From assembly GCA_021731425.1 (NCBI GenBank), contig JAKFXJ010000060.1:1-19784 (forward strand): a stretch of DNA of 19,784 nt, read 5' to 3'. The notes under the pieces are model-generated. The model saw nothing but the letters and a program-made list of their open reading frames with translations. It had not been told where the DNA came from and ran no database searches. Shown in pieces: positions 1 through 6,918 of this stretch; position 1 is the first letter of the stretch, and every line of letters begins with the position of its first letter. The stretch is from Limnohabitans sp. Lineage in GTDB: Bacteria > Pseudomonadota > Gammaproteobacteria > Burkholderiales > Burkholderiaceae_C. The position numbers were made by a program, and so were the translations under genes.

Positions 1-1010
1 AAGTTGGTAGTCAGGCGCCCCTTTCGGTGCTGTCGCCAGGCCCATAAAGCTTGTAAGGTGTGCCAGACGCCTTTGGGGGACACGCCGATCAAATCGGTCT
101 GCCCCGGCGCATCGGCCACCAGCACCGCGTCCGGGTGGTCGTGCAGATTTTCGCCCACACCCGGCAAGTCGCGCAGAACCTCGATGCCCAAGCTTTGTAA
201 GAGGGCCGCTGGCCCGATGCCCGAACGCATGAGGATGGCGGGCGACTGGAAAGCGCCCGCGCTCAAAATGATTTCGCGGCGGGCCGTCACGGTCTGGGTC
301 TTGCCACCCTGCACGGTGTGCACTTGCCGGGCCACACCATCCACCAAGCCAATGCGGTCCACCGTCACGCCGGTCATGACGTGCAAGTTGGGGCGATCAC
401 GATTGGGCGTGAGGTAGGCCTTGGCGGCGCTGAACCGTTCGCCTGCCTTTTGCGTGACTTGGTACAAGCCCACGCCTTCTTGGGTGGGGCCGTTGAAGTC
501 GGTGGTGAGGGGCAAGCCCGCTTGCATGCCCGCTTCGACAAAGCGTTTGGAAAACACATTGGGGCTTTGCAAATCGGCCACGTTCAAGGGGCCGTTTTGG
601 GCATGCCACTCGTTGTGAATGCGCTCGTTGTGCTCGGCCTTGAGAAAGTAGGGAAACACCTCGGCCCACGACCAACCCGCGCAACCCATCTGGGCCCAGG
701 TGTCGTAATCCACGGCTTGGCCCCGGATATAGGCCATGGCGTTGGTTGAGCTGGATCCGCCCAAGGTGCGGCCACGCGGTTGGAACCCGATGCGACCGTT
801 CAAGCCGGGCTGCGGCACGGTGTTCAGGCCTTGCGAAACGATTTCGGTGCGGGCCATGAGGGCGATGCCTGCGGGGCAATGGATCAAGGCACTGGTGTCG
901 GGCGGCCCGGCCTCGATCAGGGCCACCTGCACGGTTGGGTCTTCGCTCAGGCGACTGGCCAGCACACTACCGGCCGAACCACCACCCACAATCACGTAGT
1001 CAAATTCCAT
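1..1010 (-). CDS. GMC-family FAD-dependent alcohol dehydrogenase (AlkJ/choline dehydrogenase-like), 3' end missing
   Basis: The leftward frame starts at the ATG at 1010 and stays open for 336 codons to the window edge, so the C-terminal part, including the GMC catalytic His region, is missing. The N-terminus MEFDYVIVGGGSAGSVLASR is the FAD-binding Rossmann motif (GGGSAG). Further in are the GMC signature (RGRTLGGSSSTNAMAYIRG) and the second signature (SAGAFQSPAILMRSGIG). The early segment PDTSALIHCPAGIALMA resembles AlkJ-type membrane-associated alcohol dehydrogenases as much as choline dehydrogenase. A purine-rich GGGGGG run sits just before the start. Known of the family: oxidation of primary alcohols to aldehydes with electrons passed to FAD. 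It is divergent from the alkB-like gene at 1226, which fits alcohol oxidation downstream of AlkB, but this pairing is inferred. Choline dehydrogenase (BetA) remains possible. Confidence 0.9.
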   Translation of the reverse strand, partial: MEFDYVIVGGGSAGSVLASRLSEDPTVQVALIEAGPPDTSALIHCPAGIALMARTEIVSQGLNTVPQPGLNGRIGFQPRGRTLGGSSSTNAMAYIRGQAVDYDTWAQMGCAGWSWAEVFPYFLKAEHNERIHNEWHAQNGPLNVADLQSPNVFSKRFVEAGMQAGLPLTTDFNGPTQEGVGLYQVTQKAGERFSAAKAYLTPNRDRPNLHVMTGVTVDRIGLVDGVARQVHTVQGGKTQTVTARREIILSAGAFQSPAILMRSGIGPAALLQSLGIEVLRDLPGVGENLHDHPDAVLVADAPGQTDLIGVSPKGVWHTLQALWAWRQHRKGRLTTN

Positions 1011-1172
1011 GAATTCCCCCCGTCCAAATGTTTTGTGTGGCCAATATAAGGGCTTAAGCGTGTCGCGGCCTGTCTTGTGTGTATCAGGGTTTTTCCCATA
1101 AAGCCCCTCGCCATGGCGACATCTGGTTGGCCCAAACACCCCTCACAATGGCACCACATTTGGAGACAAGCC

Positions 1173-1229
1173 ATGCAGATCGTCATTGACCTTGTTGCTT
1201 CTGAAAGCCCCGGCAGCTCGCGCCCATGA
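1173..1229 (+). CDS. possible 18-codon leader ORF translationally coupled to alkB
   Basis: An ATG at 1173 is preceded by a good Shine-Dalgarno sequence (GGAGACA, 1162-1168). It opens an 18-codon frame (MQIVIDLVASESPGSSRP) whose TGA overlaps the alkB ATG as ATGA. The alkB ATG itself has no clear ribosome binding site, so translation of this leader could deliver ribosomes to alkB. It may instead be chance, or mark a frameshift in the true N-terminus of alkB. No known peptide is recognised. Confidence 0.35.
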   Translation: MQIVIDLVASESPGSSRP

Positions 1230-2377
1230 GCAACCCAACCGCCCCATTGCACCCGACTTGGCAAGATAAGCGCTGGTGGTGGTTGCTCAGCCCCGCCATC
1301 CCGCTGGCTTTCACAAGTTCCTTGCTGGCTTTTGTCTGGACAGGGCAATGGTGGTGCATGCTGCTGGCCCCAGTGATCATCCATGTGTTGTTGCCCGTGC
1401 TTGACCGCGTGTTGGGCGAGGACTTCAGAAACCCACCCGAATCGGCGGTGGCGCAACTCGATGCCGATGTGTTTTACCGCGCCTTGGTGTGGGCCTACGT
1501 GCCCCTGCAGATGTTGGGCACCGTGGTGGGCGCCTGGATTGCGACTGCGCAGCCGCTGACCTGGTGGGGCTATGCGGCCTTGGTGTTCACCGTGGGCGCG
1601 ATCAACGGTATTGGCATTGGCACCGCGCATGAACTGGGTCATAAAAAAGAGACGCTGGACCGTTGGCTGTCCAAAATCGCCTTGGCCCCCAGTGCGTATG
1701 GCCACTTTTTTGTGGAGCACAACCGGGGCCACCACAAACGCGTGGCCACTCCGGAAGACCCCGCCAGCGCCCGCATGGGTGAAAGCTTTTGGGCCTTCTT
1801 GCCGCGCTCGGTGTGGGGCAGTTTGCAATCGGCCTGGGCGCTGGAGCAAGAGCGCCTGAACAAACAAGGCGTGAACGTGTGGCACTTTCAAAACCACAAC
1901 CTGCAGGCCTGGGGCATGACGCTGGTTTTGTTTGGCGTGCTGGTGGCGTGGTTAGGCTGGATGGCGCTGCCGTTTTTGTTGTTGCAGGCGGTGTACGCCG
2001 CCTCGATGCTGGAAGTGGTGAACTACGTAGAGCACTACGGTTTGCTAAGGCAAAAAGACACCAGCGGCCGCTATGTGCGCTGCGAGCCTGAACACTCTTG
2101 GAACAGCAACCATTTGGTGGGGAATCTTTTGCTGTACCAACTGCAAAGGCATTCGGACCACCACGCCCACCCCAGCCGCCGTTACCAGGCGCTGCGGCAT
2201 TTTGAGAGCGCACCGCAACTGCCCGCGGGCTACGCCACCATGATCACGGTGGCTTATCTGCCGCCCCTGTGGTTCGTGTGGATGGACCGCCGTGTGATGG
2301 CCCACTATCGCGGGGACTTGCGCTTGGTGAATGTGCAAGCGTCGGCCCGGCGCCGACTCACGCAACGCTGGGGCTGA
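1226..2377 (+). CDS. alkB: alkane 1-monooxygenase (AlkB-type di-iron membrane hydroxylase)
   Basis: This 383-residue integral membrane protein has the histidine boxes of the AlkB branch of the fatty acid desaturase/hydroxylase superfamily: HELGHKK at residues 135-141, EHNRGHHKR from 164, NYVEHYG at 266-272 and LQRHSDHHAH at 306-315. Several hydrophobic segments occur in the first 130 residues and around 225-265. Known of the family: O2-dependent terminal hydroxylation of medium or long alkanes, with electrons from rubredoxin and rubredoxin reductase. Neither partner gene is visible here. The length is slightly below that of Pseudomonas AlkB (about 400). It is divergent from an AlkJ-like alcohol dehydrogenase, which fits an alkane-to-aldehyde route. 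The start at 1226 overlaps the stop of a possible leader ORF. Substrate chain length cannot be read from sequence alone. Confidence 0.93.
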   Translation: MSNPTAPLHPTWQDKRWWWLLSPAIPLAFTSSLLAFVWTGQWWCMLLAPVIIHVLLPVLDRVLGEDFRNPPESAVAQLDADVFYRALVWAYVPLQMLGTVVGAWIATAQPLTWWGYAALVFTVGAINGIGIGTAHELGHKKETLDRWLSKIALAPSAYGHFFVEHNRGHHKRVATPEDPASARMGESFWAFLPRSVWGSLQSAWALEQERLNKQGVNVWHFQNHNLQAWGMTLVLFGVLVAWLGWMALPFLLLQAVYAASMLEVVNYVEHYGLLRQKDTSGRYVRCEPEHSWNSNHLVGNLLLYQLQRHSDHHAHPSRRYQALRHFESAPQLPAGYATMITVAYLPPLWFVWMDRRVMAHYRGDLRLVNVQASARRRLTQRWG

Positions 2378-2404
2378 AGGCCTGCGGCCTCATGGGGCAC
2401 GCGC

Positions 2405-3127
2405 TCAGTGGCGCAGCAACACGATGTTGCGATACCCCAGCCGAATCAGCCCCTGATCCTGAAAATGGCGCAACTGCTGGTTCACGCGCTGTCGTGAAGC
2501 TGAAGCGATTTGCGCCAGGTCAGACTGGCTCACCCGCAGCATCACGCCGTCGGCCACCTTCACACTGTTGAATTTGGCGATGCGCTCTAGCGCTGCCCAC
2601 ACGCGCTGCTCCAGACTGTGCATGCCTTGATCGGCCAGCATGTCAAAGAGCTGATTGATGCGCAAGCCCAGGATGCGCAACAGGTCTACTGCCACGACCG
2701 AGTCACGGCCAATCAGATCGATGAGTCGACTGCGCTCGATGTGAAGGACTTCCGTGGTCCCCACGGAAACCATGTCGGCGGGGTTGGTGGCCTCAGCAAA
2801 GACCGAACTCAGGCCTGCGATTTCACCGGGCAGCATCCAGCGAAGCAACTGCTCTTCACCCTCGGGGGTGATCACGCTCACCCGCAAACGACCTTTGACC
2901 AGCAGCATGGCTGCAGACGTGGGCTGGCCTCGGCTGAGCAGCACCTGTCCATCGGTCCAAGTGCGCAGCACACCCACGCTGTGCAAGGCCTGCGTTGTGC
3001 GTGGCGTGAGCGCCGAATTCACGCTCCAGGTCTGGTTGAACTCTGGAGCATCCAGCGCCTTGAAAACAGGGCTGCGTTTGTCAGCCGAGCCGACCGATTT
3101 CTGAATCCGATGACTGAGTTTTGGCAT
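2405..3127 (-). CDS. Crp/Fnr-family transcriptional regulator
   Basis: This 240-residue protein has an N-terminal cyclic-nucleotide-binding-like beta-roll (about residues 40-160, with PGEIAGLSSVF at 100-110), a long dimerisation helix (about 140-185) and a C-terminal winged helix-turn-helix (about 197-235; VSQSDLAQIASASRQRVNQQ). It has no cysteine, so it cannot hold an FNR-type iron-sulfur cluster. In the recognition helix the residues aligned with Crp R180/E181/R185 are R212/Q213/Q217, so the usual DNA-reading glutamate is replaced by glutamine. It is divergent from the transporter/dioxygenase/microcompartment cluster, separated by a 145-base region rich in inverted repeats, and is the obvious candidate regulator of it. 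The effector is unknown. No clear Shine-Dalgarno sequence precedes the ATG at 3127. An in-frame stop at 3152-3154 limits any longer start. Confidence 0.92.
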   Translation of the reverse strand: MPKLSHRIQKSVGSADKRSPVFKALDAPEFNQTWSVNSALTPRTTQALHSVGVLRTWTDGQVLLSRGQPTSAAMLLVKGRLRVSVITPEGEEQLLRWMLPGEIAGLSSVFAEATNPADMVSVGTTEVLHIERSRLIDLIGRDSVVAVDLLRILGLRINQLFDMLADQGMHSLEQRVWAALERIAKFNSVKVADGVMLRVSQSDLAQIASASRQRVNQQLRHFQDQGLIRLGYRNIVLLRH

Positions 3128-3172
3128 GTGAAGGTCGAATCGTTGGGCGATTTATTTTGAGTGCTTTCCCCT

Positions 3173-3196
3173 AAATTGTCACATCAGAAACAATTT
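3173..3196. promoter_or_regulatory. inverted repeat AAATTGT-N10-ACAATTT, candidate operator
   Basis: Seven-base arms match perfectly around a 10-base spacer, giving a 24-base dyad centred near 3184.5. The centre is about 58 bases from the regulator ATG and 88 from the binding-protein ATG. Its size suits a Crp-family dimer, but the sequence is not the Crp consensus. Confidence 0.45.
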
Positions 3197-3232
3197 GCCC
3201 CAACCGGGCGGATTTAAATCCATAACGCCGAG

Positions 3233-3248
3233 CTTGACGGTGATCAAG
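3233..3248. promoter_or_regulatory. FNR/Crp-type box TTGAC-N4-ATCAA
   Basis: TTGAC GGTG ATCAA at 3234-3247 differs from the FNR consensus TTGAT-N4-ATCAA at one base and forms a perfect CTTGA-N6-TCAAG dyad. It lies only 25 bases before the ATG at 3273, so it would sit near or downstream of the transcription start. That placement suggests repression if the site is functional. Confidence 0.45.
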
Positions 3249-3272
3249 TTGAAGAACCACATTGGAGACGAC

Positions 3273-4271
3273 ATGAAAATTTCTGCTGCTGCATTTGTGC
3301 GCACCACCCTCGGTGCAATTGCTTTGACATTGGGCGCCAGCGCCATGGCTCAACCCGTAGTGCGCTTCCAGGACTACCCTGGCACCGGCAACATGCTCGT
3401 GAAAGTGGCCATTGAACAAGGTTTTTGCCAGCAAGCCGGTATTCGCTGCGAATTGCGCACCATCCCTGCAGCCCCGTTGGGTATGCAAACCATGCTGGCG
3501 GGCGACATCGAAGTCTTTTATGGCCCGACCGAGGTGATCGCGGCCTCGGCGGCCCGCAAAGTGCCTATCAAAGTCATTGCGGCCGGTTTTGTTGAGCCTG
3601 TCTTCTTCATGGCCGCAGCGGCCAACACCGAGCTGCCCACCGAAAAAGAAGGCTACCCAGGGGTGGTCAAGTCCTTCAAAGGCAAAAAAATTGGTGTGAC
3701 CCAGCGTGGCTCGGGCGCCGAATTCCAGGTGGTCGACATGCTGGCCGATGTGGGCCTGACCGCCAACGACGTGACCTTTGTGGCCGTGGGTGCGCCTGAC
3801 ACCGCCTTTCCAGCCCTCACGCGCGGTCAGGTTGATCTGATCATGACTTTCTCACCCACCGATGGCATGTGCGAGGTCCTCAAGGCCTGCCGCGTGGTGG
3901 TCGATCCTCGCAAAGGTCAAGGGCCCAAGAGCATTTTGGCCACGCGTGGTGGCGCAGGTGCCATGGCGGTCAAGGCCGACTGGGCTGCGGCCAATGCCCC
4001 CACCGTGGCTGCCATCCGCAGGACCCTGGAACTGTCGGAGGCTTTCATCACCAACCCGGCCAACTTCGGCAGGACGCTCGAAATCCTGCGCAAGACCTTT
4101 GCATTGCAACTGCCCAATGCCGACCAAATCGCGGAAGTGGCCCTGCGCAACTCCATCGGCACGTTCAAGGCCCGTGGCACGGTGCCCGCCATGCAGGCCG
4201 TGGCAGATTCCATGACCGAGAACAAATTGCTGCCGGGCAAGGTCGACTTGGCTCCGGTGGTGCTGCCCTGA
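3273..4271 (+). CDS. ABC transporter periplasmic substrate-binding protein (NitT/TauT, NMT1/SsuA-like)
   Basis: The start at 3273 is chosen over an upstream in-frame ATG at 3195 because GGAGACGAC lies directly before it and it begins a clear Sec signal peptide (residues 1-26, hydrophobic core then ASAMA, cleavage before QPVVRF). The mature protein of about 306 residues has the two-lobed NMT1/SsuA-like fold pattern (GNMLVKVAIEQGFCQQAGI; later KSFKGKKIGVTQRGSGAEFQ). Known of the family: periplasmic capture of sulfonates, nitrate, thiamine precursors or other small organic anions. It is the first gene of the cluster, 34 bases ahead of the ATPase. The ligand cannot be read from sequence. The nearby TauD-type dioxygenase makes a sulfonate or similar anion plausible, but this is inference. 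Confidence 0.9.
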   Translation: MKISAAAFVRTTLGAIALTLGASAMAQPVVRFQDYPGTGNMLVKVAIEQGFCQQAGIRCELRTIPAAPLGMQTMLAGDIEVFYGPTEVIAASAARKVPIKVIAAGFVEPVFFMAAAANTELPTEKEGYPGVVKSFKGKKIGVTQRGSGAEFQVVDMLADVGLTANDVTFVAVGAPDTAFPALTRGQVDLIMTFSPTDGMCEVLKACRVVVDPRKGQGPKSILATRGGAGAMAVKADWAAANAPTVAAIRRTLELSEAFITNPANFGRTLEILRKTFALQLPNADQIAEVALRNSIGTFKARGTVPAMQAVADSMTENKLLPGKVDLAPVVLP

Positions 4272-4305
4272 TCTTGGATGGCATGGACATGGTCAGGATG
4301 CATGG

Positions 4306-5070
4306 ATGATCGACGCACAGCACATCGACCTCAGCTTTGACGGCACCCAGTGGGTGTTGCAGGGTGTGGGCCTGCACGTCAAGACCGGGGAGTTTGTGGC
4401 GCTGGCAGGCCCCAGCGGCTGCGGCAAGACCACCTTGCTCAACCTGTGTGCGGGCTTGGTGGATCTGCCCCCGGGCCAGCGGCTGCAGGTGGCGGGCCAA
4501 GCGCCTGCGCTCGGCAGCCACGAGGTGGCGTACATGTTGGCACGCGACAGCCTGTTTCCCTGGCTCAATGCATTGGACAACGCCGCCTTCGGACTGAAAG
4601 TGCGTGGCATGCCTATCGCCGAGGCCCGGGAGCGGGCGGCGCAGATGCTCAAGCAGGTGGGGCTGGGCGGCTCCGAATACCGACTGCCCAAGGCGCTGTC
4701 GCATGGCATGCGACAGCGCGTGGCCTTGGCCCGCACCTTTGCCATGCCCTCACCTTTGTTGCTGATGGACGAGCCCTTTGGGGCATTGGACGCACAAACC
4801 AAGTTGCAGCTGCAGGACTTGCTGCTGCAGCTCTGTCAGGACGGTCACCGAACGGTGCTGTTTGTGACACACGATCTGTCAGAGGCCGTTGCGCTGGCCG
4901 ATCGGGTGGTGGTGATGTCCTCGCGCCCCGGGCGCATCGTGGCCGATGTGGTGGTGCCGCTGTCTCGACCGCGCTCCATCCGAGAGCTGCAAACCAACGA
5001 GGACTTCCACCGCACCTACGCCCAGGTGTGGAAACATCTTGAGGAAGGTTGGGTGCACCATGAAGGCTGA
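4306..5070 (+). CDS. ABC transporter ATP-binding protein (SsuB/TauB-like)
   Basis: This 254-residue ATPase has Walker A GPSGCGKTT at 35-43, Q-loop region MLARDSLFPWLNALDNAAFG, signature LSHGMRQR at 131-138, Walker B LLLMDEP with D155/E156, D-loop GALD and switch histidine H189 (FVTHD). The ABC signature is LSHGM rather than LSGGQ; LS(G/H)GM variants are common in the nitrate/sulfonate/taurine subfamily. AGGA at 4295-4298 serves as ribosome binding site. The 3' end overlaps the permease gene by 11 bases, so the two are probably translationally coupled. It would power import of the ligand captured by the preceding binding protein. Confidence 0.95.
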   Translation: MIDAQHIDLSFDGTQWVLQGVGLHVKTGEFVALAGPSGCGKTTLLNLCAGLVDLPPGQRLQVAGQAPALGSHEVAYMLARDSLFPWLNALDNAAFGLKVRGMPIAEARERAAQMLKQVGLGGSEYRLPKALSHGMRQRVALARTFAMPSPLLLMDEPFGALDAQTKLQLQDLLLQLCQDGHRTVLFVTHDLSEAVALADRVVVMSSRPGRIVADVVVPLSRPRSIRELQTNEDFHRTYAQVWKHLEEGWVHHEG

Positions 5071-5815
5071 CACCTTGCGCATGCTGGCGCAGCACGCCGT
5101 GTTTGTCGGTGTGGTGCTGGGCCTGTGGGAATGGGCTGCACACACGGGCTACATCGACCCGAGCTTCATGGGCAGCCCGCTCGGGATCATCAACTTCACG
5201 TTGGAGAACCTGGCCAACGCTCGTCTTTGGGGTGACTTGGGCTACACCCTGTTGGCCGTTTTTTCGTCATTTTTCATTGGCTCGGTCGCCGCCATGGCGA
5301 CTGGCCTGGCCTTTGTCACCTGGCCCAAGCTCGAAGCTTTTTGTGAGCCCTATGTTGCAGCGATGAACGTGCTGCCCCGCATTGCGCTGGTGCCGTTGTT
5401 CATCTTGTGGTTCGGGCTGGGTGTGGGCTCCAAGATCGCCCTGGGCGTGTCGCTGACTTTCTTCATCGTTCTGTCCACCACGGTGGCCGGTATCCGGGGT
5501 GTCAGCCAAGACCACATCACGCTCACGCGAAGCCTTGGCGCCAGCAGCCGTCAGTTGTTCTTTTGGGTCACTTTGCCGGGTGCTGTGCCGGTGCTGTTTT
5601 CGGGTCTGCGCCTGGGCCTGATCTATGCCTTGCTGGGTGTGGTCGGCGCAGAAGTCATTGCTTCCGAGCGGGGTCTGGGTCAACAACTCGCCTACCTCGG
5701 ATCCACTTTCAACGTCAACGGCGTTTGGTCGCTGCTGTTTGATCTGGCACTTATAGGCGTGCTGATCATGAAGCTGATGAACTGGGTTGAACGCCGCCTG
5801 CTGCACTGGCAATGA
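5060..5815 (+). CDS. ABC transporter permease (SsuC/TauC-like)
   Basis: This 251-residue inner-membrane protein has about six hydrophobic segments and a binding-protein-dependent-transport EAA-like loop (SLGASSRQLFFWVTLPGAVP) that would contact the ATPase. The start at 5060 (MKADTLRML) is preferred because GAGGAAGG lies upstream and it overlaps the end of the ATPase gene, as is usual in such operons. Upstream in-frame ATGs inside the ATPase gene would add non-permease sequence. Together with the preceding two genes it makes a complete importer. A 34-base gap with a strong AAGGAGA site follows before the dioxygenase gene. Confidence 0.94.
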   Translation: MKADTLRMLAQHAVFVGVVLGLWEWAAHTGYIDPSFMGSPLGIINFTLENLANARLWGDLGYTLLAVFSSFFIGSVAAMATGLAFVTWPKLEAFCEPYVAAMNVLPRIALVPLFILWFGLGVGSKIALGVSLTFFIVLSTTVAGIRGVSQDHITLTRSLGASSRQLFFWVTLPGAVPVLFSGLRLGLIYALLGVVGAEVIASERGLGQQLAYLGSTFNVNGVWSLLFDLALIGVLIMKLMNWVERRLLHWQ

Positions 5816-5849
5816 GTCCAGTTGCGTTGTCACATCAAGGAGATAAAAA

Positions 5850-6899
5850 ATGAGCTTCCGTCACATCCAGATCGACCCCATGACGCCCACCATTGGCGGC
5901 ATGATCAGCGGCGTGGACTTGAACAGCACCCGCTCAGAAGACGTTTACGAAGAGATCAAAAAAGCGCTCTGGCAATACGGCGTGGTGTTCTTCCGCAAAC
6001 AAGCTTTGAAGCCCGAAGCCTACATCCGTCTGGGCAAAAACTTCGGTGAGATGGAGCAGCATGAATTCTTCCCGCACATTGAAGGTCACCCCCAAATCCA
6101 GTTGATCTCCAACGAGGGCAATGAGGCGCCCGAGACCGATCGCTGGCACACCGATGTGACTTTCCGCAAGAAGCCCAACATGGTCTCCATCTTGCGCATC
6201 ACCGACCTGCCGCCTGCAGGGGGTGACACCATGTGGATGCATGCAGGCGCCGCCTTTGATGCCCTCAACCCCGGCATGCAGCAGATGCTCGAAGGCCTGC
6301 ATGCCGACCACGATTTGCCCTGGGCTTTCCGTCGCATCAATGCCACAGAGCGCTTGGCCAAGCGGGCTTCTGCCAAGAGCGGCATGTTGGTCACGGCCAA
6401 TGCGCATGAGTGCAAGATGATCGAGAACACCCCCACGGTGACCCATCCGGCAGTGATCACACACCCCTATACCGGCCGCAAGATTCTGTTTGTAAATTCA
6501 ATCTGGACCAAACGCCTGCTGGGCATGCACATGGACCTGTCCGAGGCGGTACTGAACATGCTGTACGAGTGGGTGAAAAAGCCCGAGTTCATGGTGCGTT
6601 TCCGGTGGGAAAAAGACTCGGTCGCCATGTGGGACAACTGCGCCACGCAACACTACGCCGTGTTCGACTACGCGCCGCACTACCGCGCTGGCCAGCGCAT
6701 GACCTGCGGCAGTTTTGTGCCCACCCTCAACCCCGGTGCGGCTGCCGCTGGCGGCCAGCCCTCGGTGATGCGCCAGTTGCTGGACACCACCCGCATGCAA
6801 GCGGCCAGCCCACGCGAGCAGCAAGCGGTGGAGGCCATCTTCAGCGCCCTGGAAAACGTGGACCTGAACGCCGTGGCCGCAGCCGCACAGCGCCGCTGA
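5850..6899 (+). CDS. TauD/TfdA-type Fe(II)/2-oxoglutarate-dependent dioxygenase with C-terminal extension
   Basis: This 349-residue protein has the facial triad H100-x-D102 (RWHTDVTF) and distal H268 (NCATQHYAVFDY). R279 aligns with the 2-oxoglutarate-binding arginine of TauD (R266), and R283 aligns with the taurine-sulfonate-binding R270. Known of the family: O2- and 2-oxoglutarate-dependent hydroxylation next to a heteroatom, followed by collapse to an aldehyde plus sulfite, phenol or another leaving group, with succinate and CO2. TauD ends about 13 residues after R270, whereas this protein continues 66 residues past R283. The extension has a G/A-rich linker and a terminal amphipathic helix (about 320-349) that looks like a microcompartment encapsulation peptide. 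It sits between importer genes and the acylating aldehyde dehydrogenase, which would suit it as the aldehyde source. The substrate is unknown. Confidence 0.9.
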   Translation: MSFRHIQIDPMTPTIGGMISGVDLNSTRSEDVYEEIKKALWQYGVVFFRKQALKPEAYIRLGKNFGEMEQHEFFPHIEGHPQIQLISNEGNEAPETDRWHTDVTFRKKPNMVSILRITDLPPAGGDTMWMHAGAAFDALNPGMQQMLEGLHADHDLPWAFRRINATERLAKRASAKSGMLVTANAHECKMIENTPTVTHPAVITHPYTGRKILFVNSIWTKRLLGMHMDLSEAVLNMLYEWVKKPEFMVRFRWEKDSVAMWDNCATQHYAVFDYAPHYRAGQRMTCGSFVPTLNPGAAAAGGQPSVMRQLLDTTRMQAASPREQQAVEAIFSALENVDLNAVAAAAQRR

Positions 6900-6918
6900 A
6901 CCTGGGCAGTACCCTGTC

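Larger units (their letters stand above)
3128..3272. promoter_or_regulatory. divergent regulatory region between the Crp/Fnr-type gene and the ABC/BMC cluster
   Basis: This 145-base non-coding gap holds three inverted repeats: AAATTGT-N10-ACAATTT at 3173-3196, the perfect 12-base palindrome GGATTTAAATCC at 3210-3221, and CTTGA-N6-TCAAG at 3233-3248. The spacing and position suit binding by a dimeric regulator controlling both directions. No convincing sigma70 -35/-10 pair could be picked out. Confidence 0.6.

Noticed and set aside
992..1897. Long leftward open frame (301 codons) opposite alkB
   Set aside because: It is antisense to the AlkB coding region, whose His boxes are intact. The translation is low-complexity and matches no family; it is a by-product of high GC.
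2378..2390. AGGCC-TGC-GGCCT dyad between alkB and the regulator gene as a terminator
   Set aside because: Only a 5-bp stem with a 3-base loop and no T run; likely chance in GC-rich sequence.
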